Shown here: positions 19,086 through 27,612 of the stretch, one piece after another
Numbering within the stretch: the stretch's first letter is position 1
Layout of the letters: each line of letters starts with the position of its first letter
Assembly: GCA_902558225.1 (NCBI GenBank)
Contig: CACEDG010000003.1
Location: 1 to 64,000 of the forward strand
DNA from: an uncultured Pelagibacteraceae bacterium
GTDB lineage: Bacteria; Pseudomonadota; Alphaproteobacteria; Pelagibacterales; Pelagibacteraceae
DNA: 64,000 bases
Direction of reading: 5' to 3'
The notes under the pieces: generated by a model
The model's input: only the letters and a program-made list of their open reading frames with translations
What the model was told of the DNA's origin: nothing
Databases searched by the model: none
Made by a program: the position numbers and the translations under genes

Positions 19086-20747
19086 ATGAATATAGAATTA
19101 AGAGATCCAAACATCATAATGAAGTTATCAAGACTTGGTTCGTTTCATCAATCAAGATTATCTTTTTTACGAAGTTTTTTAAGTGAATTTAAAGATTGGC
19201 AATATAAAAGAGACTTGTTTGATTTAGACCAAGAGGGTCATGGCACAGCAGTATACTCATTTAAAAAAAAAGACAGGGCTTATTCTTTAATTTGTTATGC
19301 AAACAAAATAAAAGATGATGAAAGATCAGATAGAGTTATAGCAACCAAGTGGGATGCAGCTTTTACGTTACATGATGGAATACCTTTAAAAGAAGACATT
19401 GACAGATTAAGAAATGAAGTTCCAAAACAGGAAGTTGGCAGGTTGTCTTACAAAGAGTTAACATTATCTAGAGCAAATAAATCTGTTAGGATTTTTGATT
19501 ATGTTGTTGAAAGTTTAAGTAATGGAAACCAACCTAATTCAGAACTACTCGAAAAAGTCGGGTATTTATATAGAACGACTGCAGTTTATGGATCAGGTAA
19601 GTTTGGTTTAGCAGATCGATTCAGAATAAAAAATAGAGAGGAAATTAATGGACCATTCAGATTAGAGATGATGTTAGTTTATTTAGTTAGACAATTTACT
19701 TTTGATCAAGTTAATCATGTTGCAAAAAATAAAAATCCCAATTCTGCTGTTAAACTAGATCCTAAAATTTGTAGAAATTTGGGCATAGGAAATTCTACTG
19801 GATTAGGAATGGCCCCATTTATTGTAAATCATCCAACTCTATTAAATAATTGGATACTTAGTAGAGAAATTGCACTTAAAAAAATAAGAGAAATAAAAAT
19901 TGTTAAAAAACAAGATAGAGATTTGTTTAAAGATTGTGTGAAAAGTTCTCTTAGAAATATAACTAATTGGAATACAGAGAGTGAGTATCAACTCAAAAAA
20001 ATTAAACTTTTGCTAAAAGACATCAAAAAATTTATCAGTTTCTTAGATAACGAATTTGATTTTCAAAAAGATTATCCTTTTAATGAAATTTATTTTTGGC
20101 TAGAGAAAGAAACTTGTGAGGAGTGCATAGAATACGTTGTCTCAATAATGATGGAGCCATTTGGTGATATAGTTCAGCCGTTGGTTGCGCAAATGAGCTC
20201 CGAGGAAGAAAAATATTTTAATATTCCAACTGAACGTAATGTTGGAGATTTGAAAAAGATTTTAGAGAATAAATATTCGGATATTTTGAAAATTAATTTT
20301 AATATAGAAGAGAGTAATCAGAAATTTTGGTTTATCTCAAAAAATAAAGAAGAACCAAGATTAGCTAATCGTTTTGAGGAAAATGGTGCAGATTTAGAGC
20401 AACCCTTGGCAATAGCCAGGGATATAAAAAAATTATATGAAAGATTATTACCTTTCAAAGATGTTTTAAAAATAAATCAATTTTTAATTGATAATTCTGA
20501 TTTAAGACACGTTGTTAGAAGAGCTTTTATTATTGAAAAATTTCCATATTCAGAAATACAAGATAACACTATCGGAGAAAATTTAGTTCCAATTGATATG
20601 TTGCGATTAAAATTATCTTTTTTTGGAGCTTTAAAATTTGATCCAAGGTCTGATAAGTGGTTGAGAATATGTATGTTTCAAGGTGCGCCATTACCAAATG
20701 AATTAAAAGATTATGATGAGCAATGGGTTTATAAAACCTACTCTTAA
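19086..20747 (+). CDS. Hypothetical protein (553 aa), no family recognised
   Basis: Intact ORF starting 3 nt after the dipeptidase stop. Confidence 0.7.
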   Translation: MNIELRDPNIIMKLSRLGSFHQSRLSFLRSFLSEFKDWQYKRDLFDLDQEGHGTAVYSFKKKDRAYSLICYANKIKDDERSDRVIATKWDAAFTLHDGIPLKEDIDRLRNEVPKQEVGRLSYKELTLSRANKSVRIFDYVVESLSNGNQPNSELLEKVGYLYRTTAVYGSGKFGLADRFRIKNREEINGPFRLEMMLVYLVRQFTFDQVNHVAKNKNPNSAVKLDPKICRNLGIGNSTGLGMAPFIVNHPTLLNNWILSREIALKKIREIKIVKKQDRDLFKDCVKSSLRNITNWNTESEYQLKKIKLLLKDIKKFISFLDNEFDFQKDYPFNEIYFWLEKETCEECIEYVVSIMMEPFGDIVQPLVAQMSSEEEKYFNIPTERNVGDLKKILENKYSDILKINFNIEESNQKFWFISKNKEEPRLANRFEENGADLEQPLAIARDIKKLYERLLPFKDVLKINQFLIDNSDLRHVVRRAFIIEKFPYSEIQDNTIGENLVPIDMLRLKLSFFGALKFDPRSDKWLRICMFQGAPLPNELKDYDEQWVYKTYS

Positions 20748-20750
20748 ATT

Positions 20751-21362
20751 ATGAAATCCTTAAGTGAGATAGAAACTACAGCTAAGAGGGCAAGTCGAGC
20801 CGCTGGTTATTCGTGGGGTATAGCAGAAGAGGTCGGTAAATCTATAAGATTATCTGAATTATTTGGTCTTCCAGCGATCAAACATCTTAATCAATATTAT
20901 CAGAATAAAAAAAAAGAAAATTTTGATGAAATAAAATTTATCAATGAGATTAATAAATCAGATGGAGCACCTTTCTGTCCAATTATTTTGGGTGTTAATT
21001 TTATTGACCAAGTAAAAAACATCGAGACTTTAAAAAAGTGCTTAGTTGAAAATCTTGCTCATCCATTGTTGCTTTTACCTTTTTTAAGTAGAGCTTCGGA
21101 AATTATTGGAAAAAAATTATTAATTTCATTTGATGATTGTAAATTTTTATTGAATTTTAATTTGAGTATCTCATCTAATATTTGGGATAAAGAAATGCCA
21201 ATGTTAGCAAAAAAAGTAGAAATAAGTTTTTTAAACAATGAAGATAATTTTTCAGATCAAGATTGGAAAAATCTCTACAAACTTGCAGAGGACACATTTG
21301 TGGAGGAAACTGATAGTTTAAAAGAGGGTGCAGCGGGGGCTGGTTTGACTGATAATGACTGA
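20751..21362 (+). CDS. DUF3726-like hypothetical protein
   Basis: AKRASRAAGYSWGIAEEVGKSIRLSELFGLP N-terminus; family assignment from memory. Confidence 0.6.
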   Translation: MKSLSEIETTAKRASRAAGYSWGIAEEVGKSIRLSELFGLPAIKHLNQYYQNKKKENFDEIKFINEINKSDGAPFCPIILGVNFIDQVKNIETLKKCLVENLAHPLLLLPFLSRASEIIGKKLLISFDDCKFLLNFNLSISSNIWDKEMPMLAKKVEISFLNNEDNFSDQDWKNLYKLAEDTFVEETDSLKEGAAGAGLTDND

Positions 21363-21513
21363 AGACAAAGAAATAAAAAAAAATCTAAAGGATTTAGATG
21401 ATATTTGTGATGAATGTAAAGAACAAGATGAAAGTGTTACTCAAAACTTGATTCTAACTGGTTTTAAAATTTGTAAGTCTTGCAGAGTTTCTAAAACTAT
21501 TTTTCCAATTTAG
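21355..21513 (+). CDS. 52-aa putative zinc-ribbon-like small protein, absent from ORF track
   Basis: Overlaps the preceding stop; MTEDKEIKKNLKDLDDICDECKEQDESVTQNLILTGFKICKSCRVSKTIFPI with two CxxC motifs. Confidence 0.65.
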   Translation: MTEDKEIKKNLKDLDDICDECKEQDESVTQNLILTGFKICKSCRVSKTIFPI

Positions 21514-22055
21514 ATATGGTTGACCGGCAAAGCATTCATTCTACTCATTACAAAAGTAATAGACAAAATAGCAATTATTAAAAAAGATAAAAAAACTATT
21601 CCAAAAGATTTAAAACCTGATTTAAGATTTAATATTTGTTTTGTTGAAATTATCAAAGCTGCAAAAATCCAAAATTGAGTTAAAAAAATTATAGGTATCA
21701 TTAAATCTGGAGTGATTGCGAAAAATCTTAGCAAACCTGGTGCATGTGCAAATCCAACTGCAGTCAATACTTTTTTGAATGGCACTTTTGAAGTTTGTTT
21801 ATCTGGAAAAAGTTTTACTCCAATTACGTATATAAATAATCCCCAAATTAACCAAGTTAAGATCGCGGTGAGACCAGACATACCTATTGCAGTTTTCATT
21901 ATTGTGTTTGCCGCAACAGCACCTGCCATTCCATCAAGTATCATAATCAGACCAGCAAAATATATTGAAGCTTCACCAAAATTTCTATTATCGCTGTATA
22001 GGGTTTTATCTAATTTAATAGACCTAAAAACTATATTTAAAAATTCACCTAACAT
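21510..22055 (-). CDS. Yip1-family membrane protein
   Basis: Five-TM-like hydrophobic pattern, FAHAPGLLRFF. Confidence 0.65.
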   Translation of the reverse strand: MLGEFLNIVFRSIKLDKTLYSDNRNFGEASIYFAGLIMILDGMAGAVAANTIMKTAIGMSGLTAILTWLIWGLFIYVIGVKLFPDKQTSKVPFKKVLTAVGFAHAPGLLRFFAITPDLMIPIIFLTQFWIFAALIISTKQILNLKSGFKSFGIVFLSFLIIAILSITFVMSRMNALPVNHI

Positions 22056-22160
22056 TTATTTTTTTTTATCTTTTTGCTCTTTATAAGAAACGATTAATGG
22101 AAATATTATTAAAGCAATAGCTATAAGAATGCAAATTACTATTAAGAAACTTTTAGTCAT
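22056..22160 (-). CDS. 34-aa single-TM small protein, absent from ORF track
   Basis: MTKSFLIVICILIAIALIIFPLIVSYKEQKDKKK; stop abuts the start codon of the Yip1-like gene. Confidence 0.5.
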   Translation of the reverse strand: MTKSFLIVICILIAIALIIFPLIVSYKEQKDKKK

Positions 22161-22176
22161 TAAAGATAAAGATAAA

Positions 22177-22194
22177 GGGGGAGTAAACTCCCCC
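22177..22194 (-). terminator. Intrinsic terminator downstream of dmdA
   Basis: GGGGGAG-TAAA-CTCCCCC 7-bp GC-rich stem; on the minus strand followed by CTTTATCTTTATCTTTAA. Confidence 0.75.
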
Positions 22195-22204
22195 ATAAAT
22201 CAGA

Positions 22205-23569
22205 TTAACCTTTTGAAACTTCTCTTGTATTAGCGTTGAAAGATTCTTTAAATGGAATATCTACAATAACTGCATCTACAGGTTTACCTGGAGTATCAGA
22301 GTATTTTTCAGGTAAATGAACTTTATATTTAGTTCCAACTTTACCTTTTGGAAATCCATTCGCATTTAATGTTCCATCAAAAGGAACATATCCCATTGCA
22401 ATGTTTGTTTTCTTTTCAGGATGCCACCATGGTGACGTAATGAAACCAACCGGATCTCCGCCGCTCTCATTTGATATTAACCAAAAATCTGGCGCATAAT
22501 CATCAATTGGTTTACCACCCATTTCAAATCCAACTAATTGAAGTGCGTATGGTTTCTTACCATCCTTAAGTTCTTTACCCATTTTTTCAAGTGCAGCTTT
22601 GCCAACATAATCAGAAGATTTATTCCATTCACCTTTTCCTGATAAAGAAACCTGGTAACCTAAATTACACTGATAAGGGTTATGTTGCTGGTCCATATCT
22701 TGTCCCCAAGACAGAATTCCAGCTTGAATTCTTCTATGGTGAGCAGGAGCAATAACCATTAAATTATGTTTTTTTCCTGCTTCTAGTACAGCATTCCACA
22801 TTTCATCAGCATATAGAGTTGCATCTCTTAAATAAATCTCATAGCCAGCTTCACCTGAAAAACCTGATTGAGAAATAACACAACTTCTACCAGCAACTTT
22901 TACTTCCGCTAAACCGTAAAATGGCATATTTTCTAAATCAACTTGATCACCTAACAAATCTTTCATTAGAGCCTTTGATTTAGGTCCTTGAATTTGAACA
23001 GGACATGCATCAATTTCCTCAATGGTACAATTAAATCTTCCATCAGCGTTCACACCTTGCAAATACATACCAATATCAGAGTCTGATAAAGAAAACCAAA
23101 ACTCGTCTTTTGAAATTCTTAAAAGAATTGGATCATTTAAAACACCACCATAAGCATTGCATAAAATTACATATCTTGCTCTCATAGGTGAAATTTTTGT
23201 TGCATCTCTTGTAATTACATAATCAACAAATTTTTCTGCATCAGGACCTTTTACTTGTATTTGTCTTTCAACCGCAACATTCCACATTGTTACGTGATTG
23301 ACGATAGCATCATATTCGACCATTGCACCACCGTCCTCTGGTTTAACATAACCTCTTGGGTGATAGATACGATTATAAACTGTTGCTCTCCAACAACCTG
23401 CTTGCATTGATAAATGCCAATATGGTGATTTTCTCACCCTCGTTGAAATTAACATTTCAACTTTTGTTGGCCCACTTTGTCTCAAATTATATGGTACTTT
23501 TCGATCTGATTGATCAACTGAAGTAACATGTTTTAGTTTAGTATAGTCAAATTCTTTAGACATAACCAT
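22205..23569 (-). CDS. dmdA: Dimethylsulfoniopropionate demethylase
   Basis: GcvT-family protein with SAR11 DmdA-type sequence (STRVRKSPYWHLSMQAGCWRATVYNRIYHPRGYV). Confidence 0.93.
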   Translation of the reverse strand: MVMSKEFDYTKLKHVTSVDQSDRKVPYNLRQSGPTKVEMLISTRVRKSPYWHLSMQAGCWRATVYNRIYHPRGYVKPEDGGAMVEYDAIVNHVTMWNVAVERQIQVKGPDAEKFVDYVITRDATKISPMRARYVILCNAYGGVLNDPILLRISKDEFWFSLSDSDIGMYLQGVNADGRFNCTIEEIDACPVQIQGPKSKALMKDLLGDQVDLENMPFYGLAEVKVAGRSCVISQSGFSGEAGYEIYLRDATLYADEMWNAVLEAGKKHNLMVIAPAHHRRIQAGILSWGQDMDQQHNPYQCNLGYQVSLSGKGEWNKSSDYVGKAALEKMGKELKDGKKPYALQLVGFEMGGKPIDDYAPDFWLISNESGGDPVGFITSPWWHPEKKTNIAMGYVPFDGTLNANGFPKGKVGTKYKVHLPEKYSDTPGKPVDAVIVDIPFKESFNANTREVSKG

Positions 23570-24284
23570 TCTCCTTCAACCACTTGTTAGTTTCCTTCAA
23601 GCCGCCGAATGTATAAATGTGGAAGAAATCAGTATGCGATTTAACTTTCCCAATTAAATCATTAGGGTCTTTAGGTTTCAATAAATCTAATGCCTTACTA
23701 AAGTTAGATTTAAGAAAGTTTAAGGAATTTTTTGCTCCTACAATATTGGCAAATTTAATTAAGCTAGATATTTTTAGAGGTCCAGTAATTCCCACATGCA
23801 CTGGTACGCTTTGTTTAGATATAAAATCTATAATAGGCTGAGGATCCAATAACCATTGGGTTACAATATAATCAGCATAAGGCTTTTTATCTATCATAGC
23901 TTTTTCTAAGTCTGAGTCGGATATATCAGGACTCCCCTCGGGGTGTCCAGCAATTCCTATAGTCATCTTCTCAAAATAACCAGTTTCCAAAAGTTGGAAA
24001 GAACTGTCAAATTTTCCCATTGGCTCTCTACCACCACCAATTATTAAAACTTGTTTCACCCCTCCATCCTTACATCTAGAAACATAATCTTTGAGCTGCT
24101 TTTCATCTTGCATTGATCTTGCCGGAAAGTGCGGCACTGGATTAAAGCCTTTTTTTACTAACTCAACTGCTTGTTGAGCTGTTTGTCTGTAATCTCCCCC
24201 AGGTAGCATAGTAATATAAATGTCATTTACTGCTGGGACTGTATCAAGATCAGTTTGAGGGCCTATTTCGAGTGAAAATTTCAT
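23556..24284 (-). CDS. Short methylenetetrahydrofolate reductase-like protein
   Basis: MTHFR/MetF-like TIM barrel features, e.g. FNPVPHFPARSMQDEKQL; overlaps dmdA by 14 nt. Confidence 0.75.
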   Translation of the reverse strand: MKFSLEIGPQTDLDTVPAVNDIYITMLPGGDYRQTAQQAVELVKKGFNPVPHFPARSMQDEKQLKDYVSRCKDGGVKQVLIIGGGREPMGKFDSSFQLLETGYFEKMTIGIAGHPEGSPDISDSDLEKAMIDKKPYADYIVTQWLLDPQPIIDFISKQSVPVHVGITGPLKISSLIKFANIVGAKNSLNFLKSNFSKALDLLKPKDPNDLIGKVKSHTDFFHIYTFGGLKETNKWLKENGYV

Positions 24285-24330
24285 TTTAAGATCTTTATCT
24301 TTTTTGAAAAAGCTGTCAAATTAATATGAT

Positions 24331-24741
24331 ATGAAAATAATTCTCATAATGGGGTTACCCGGCTCTGGAAAAACAACTTTAGCAAATGAGCTAGCTCCAT
24401 TAATCAATGCAAAAAGGCTAAATGCAGACGAAGTTAGAAAAGAAGCAAATGATTGGGATTTTTCAGAAGAGGGGAGAAAAAGACAATCTAAAAGAATGGC
24501 CGATTTCGCATTAAAGATGAGAGATGATGGCAGTAATGTTGTTGCAGATTTTATTTGCCCAACACCTGAGGCAAGAAGCTTATTTCCAGCTGATTATACT
24601 ATCTGGGTTGATACCATTAAAGAGGGTAGATATGATGATACTAATAAGATGTTTGTAAAGCCTGATAAGTATGACTTTCATGTCACTACACAAGATGCAA
24701 AAAACTGGGCACCCAAAATATTTGAAGATTTAAAAAAATAA
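24331..24741 (+). CDS. Adenylylsulfate-kinase-like P-loop kinase
   Basis: Walker A GLPGSGKTT, LNADEVRKEANDWDFSEEGRKRQ. Confidence 0.7.
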   Translation: MKIILIMGLPGSGKTTLANELAPLINAKRLNADEVRKEANDWDFSEEGRKRQSKRMADFALKMRDDGSNVVADFICPTPEARSLFPADYTIWVDTIKEGRYDDTNKMFVKPDKYDFHVTTQDAKNWAPKIFEDLKK

Positions 24742-24796
24742 ACTAAAGTCTTTTAATTTTTCTTAATAAGAATAAACTTAAAGCCAAAGATTATAT

Positions 24797-25171
24797 ATGA
24801 CTTATCAGTGGGACAATAAAAAACCAACAGCGCAAATGTTAGGAAGATGGCAACCTTTTCATGACGGACATTATTCATTATTTAAAGAGATAATAAAAAA
24901 AACAGGGCAAGTTTGCATTCAAATTCGAGATGTTCAGGGCGTTGATGATAATCCTTTCGATTTTGAAACTGTGAAAAAAAATATAGAGGAAAGATTAAAT
25001 CCAGAATTTGAGGGACGATTTAAAATCATGTTAGTCCCAAATGTAACAAATATTTGTTATGGTAGGGGTGTTGGATATAAAATTGAGGAAATAGTGTTAC
25101 CTGAAGAGATACAAAAAATTTCAGCTACTAAAATTAGAGCTAAAATGAGAGAAGAAGGCAAACTTAAATAG
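24797..25171 (+). CDS. HxGH-type nucleotidyltransferase (small adenylyltransferase-like)
   Basis: GRWQPFHDGHYSLFKEI and ISATKIRAKMREEGKLK motifs. Confidence 0.75.
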   Translation: MTYQWDNKKPTAQMLGRWQPFHDGHYSLFKEIIKKTGQVCIQIRDVQGVDDNPFDFETVKKNIEERLNPEFEGRFKIMLVPNVTNICYGRGVGYKIEEIVLPEEIQKISATKIRAKMREEGKLK

Positions 25172-25179
25172 AATTTTTA

Positions 25180-25953
25180 ATGAATATAAAAATTAAAAAT
25201 TTTGTAAGTGGAATATCAATAATCACAATTAATGAGCCCAAAACATACAACGCATTATCATTTAAAAATTTAAACGATTTAATTAAAGTTTTTAAAAAAC
25301 TTGATAAAGATAAAAAAACAAAAGTAATTATTATAGAAGGTGCTGGTAAAGGTTTTAGTGCGGGACATAACTTAAAAGAGGTAAAAAATTTAAAAGTTAA
25401 AAACAAATATCAAAAATTATTTAATTTATGTTCTAAATTGATGCTTCAAATAGTTGAGGGTAATAAGCCTGTTATTGCTAAGGTGCATGGTGCAGCTTAT
25501 GCTGCAGGCTGTCAATTAGTTGCAAGTTGTGATTTAGCTTATAGTACCAAAGATGCATTATTTGCTACTCCTGGAGTAAATATTGGATTGTTCTGCAGTA
25601 CCCCTATGGTTGCAGTGAGTAGAAAAATAAAAAAAAAACCAATGATGAAAATGTTACTTACTGGTGAGCCAATTAAAGCAAATTTTGCAAAAGAAATTGG
25701 TTTAATTAATGATTGTTTTTCTAAATCTAAATTAAATAGTGAGGTTTTTAAAATTGCAAAAAAAATTGCGTCTAAATCAAATTTAACTATTAAAATTGGT
25801 AAACAAACATTTTATAAACAGTTAGAAATGCCTCTTCGAAAAGCTTACGCTTATACAAGCAAAATGATGACTATTAATATGATGGCTTTAGATGCCAAAG
25901 AAGGAATTTCAGCTTTTTTAGAAAAAAGAAAGCCAAAATGGAAAAATAGATAA
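25180..25953 (+). CDS. Enoyl-CoA hydratase/isomerase family protein
   Basis: GAGKGFSAGHNLKE and VHGAAYAAGCQLVASCDLAY crotonase motifs. Confidence 0.92.
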   Translation: MNIKIKNFVSGISIITINEPKTYNALSFKNLNDLIKVFKKLDKDKKTKVIIIEGAGKGFSAGHNLKEVKNLKVKNKYQKLFNLCSKLMLQIVEGNKPVIAKVHGAAYAAGCQLVASCDLAYSTKDALFATPGVNIGLFCSTPMVAVSRKIKKKPMMKMLLTGEPIKANFAKEIGLINDCFSKSKLNSEVFKIAKKIASKSNLTIKIGKQTFYKQLEMPLRKAYAYTSKMMTINMMALDAKEGISAFLEKRKPKWKNR

Positions 25954-26138
25954 TGAAAAAAAATATTTTACTTATATTTTTTTTTATCATTGGAATAATT
26001 ATTATCTTTAATTTTAGAGGGCATAATCAAAATAAAGCAATAGAAGCATGTATTGCAGGAAGTAAAAAATTGGATCAACCTATGACTGTTGAAGAGGCAA
26101 GAGTGTTTTGTAAAGAAAAAATTCAAAAAAATCGATGA
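25953..26138 (+). CDS. Small single-TM hypothetical protein
   Basis: 61-aa ORF, overlaps both neighbours by 1-4 nt. Confidence 0.55.
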   Translation: MKKNILLIFFFIIGIIIIFNFRGHNQNKAIEACIAGSKKLDQPMTVEEARVFCKEKIQKNR

Positions 26139-26539
26139 GTCATATTAAAGAAATCCTTTCAAAATATAAAAAGATTGCAATGGTTGGGGTTAGTAATGAT
26201 CCAACTAAAGCATCAACAATCGTTATGAAGTATATGCAAAAATATGGTTTTAAAGTTTATCCTGTAAATCCTAAAGCCAAAGATCAAATAATTTTAGGAG
26301 AAAAGGTATTTGAAAAAATCACTGACATTAAAGAAGTTGTAGAAATTGTAGATGTTTTTCGACCTTCTAATGAAACAATAGATATTGCAAAAGATGCAAT
26401 TAGTATTGGTGCGAAAGTTTTATGGTTACAACTTGATATTAAAAATCAAGAGGCACAGCGTCTTGCTGAGACAAATGATATAATTTACATTGAAAATAAG
26501 TGCACGAAGATTGAATACGAGAGAAATTTTAAAACTTAA
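26135..26539 (+). CDS. CoA-binding domain protein
   Basis: KKIAMVGVSNDPTKASTIVMKYMQKYGFKVYPVNP. Confidence 0.88.
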   Translation: MSHIKEILSKYKKIAMVGVSNDPTKASTIVMKYMQKYGFKVYPVNPKAKDQIILGEKVFEKITDIKEVVEIVDVFRPSNETIDIAKDAISIGAKVLWLQLDIKNQEAQRLAETNDIIYIENKCTKIEYERNFKT

Positions 26540-26542
26540 TTA

Positions 26543-27112
26543 ATGAAAAAAATTTTTATTGTTTATGGACATTATAACGAAAAATCTTTCAACGCAGCTA
26601 TAAGAGACACATTTATTGAAACTGTCAAAAAAAGTGATCATCAAGTTGATATTGTAGATTTATATAAAGAAAAATTTGATCCAGTTTTTTCAGGAGAGGA
26701 ACCAGACAATCAAGTCCTAGATCATAGAAAAAGAATTGAACAGTCTGATGCAATAGTTTTAATCGCTCCAATTTGGAATTTTAGAATGCCTGCTATTGTT
26801 GAAGGTTGGATAGATAAAGTATTAGCTCCGCCTTGGGCGTTTAGGTTTAAGAAGTTATTTGGAAACTATGGTTATCCTTTAGGAAATTTAAAGGGAAAAA
26901 AAGCAATTGTATTTTGTACTTATGGTTCTCCACAATTTGCAGTAAGAACCTTCTTTTTAAATATGCCAACAAAAAGACTAAGAAGAGGAGTTTTTAATAT
27001 ATGTGGCATAACGGATGTTGTGTATCGAAGATACTTTGCTGTACCATTTGTTGGAGATAAAAAACGACAAAAATTTTTAGAAGATGTTAAAAGTACTGCA
27101 AATAACATTTAG
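26543..27112 (+). CDS. NAD(P)H dehydrogenase (quinone)/flavodoxin-like fold oxidoreductase
   Basis: KIFIVYGHYNEKSFN, IAPIWNFRMPAIVEGWIDKV. Confidence 0.85.
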   Translation: MKKIFIVYGHYNEKSFNAAIRDTFIETVKKSDHQVDIVDLYKEKFDPVFSGEEPDNQVLDHRKRIEQSDAIVLIAPIWNFRMPAIVEGWIDKVLAPPWAFRFKKLFGNYGYPLGNLKGKKAIVFCTYGSPQFAVRTFFLNMPTKRLRRGVFNICGITDVVYRRYFAVPFVGDKKRQKFLEDVKSTANNI

Positions 27113-27557
27113 TTCTTTATTAATCACTTTCACCTTAATTTCTTTATCAAAAGCAGATTTAATTAAACCAAGAAGTGATATAAAACCTGCTGAAGTAATC
27201 AAAATACAGCTTAATGGACTTCAAAAAAACGATGATAATTATAAGGATAGTGGCATTGAACAAACATGGAATTTTGCCCATCCTAATAATAAAAAAAATA
27301 CTGGGCCATTATTAAATTTTAAAATGATGATCAAAGGCAGGTCCTATCAAATGCTTTTAAACCATGTAAGTCATACCATCACTGAAATTGGAAGTGGTGA
27401 CAAATGGGCTCAATTTGAGGTAGTTATCTTAGATAAAGAAAAAATTTATCATAAATTTAATTGGCAAGTTGAAAAATATACTGATGAGGGGCCTTTGAAA
27501 GACTGCTGGCTGACAACTATGGTTTCTAGCCCAATCCCATTAGGAAGTTCAATTTGA
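27084..27557 (+). CDS. Exported DUF4864-like hypothetical protein
   Basis: Signal peptide; LNGLQKNDDNYKDSGIEQTWNFAHPNNKKNTGPL. Confidence 0.6.
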   Translation: MLKVLQITFSSLLITFTLISLSKADLIKPRSDIKPAEVIKIQLNGLQKNDDNYKDSGIEQTWNFAHPNNKKNTGPLLNFKMMIKGRSYQMLLNHVSHTITEIGSGDKWAQFEVVILDKEKIYHKFNWQVEKYTDEGPLKDCWLTTMVSSPIPLGSSI

Positions 27558-27612
27558 CTTTATTAATACAATTTTGTTTCGTTATGAATAAAAATTTAGT
27601 AGGAATCGCTTA

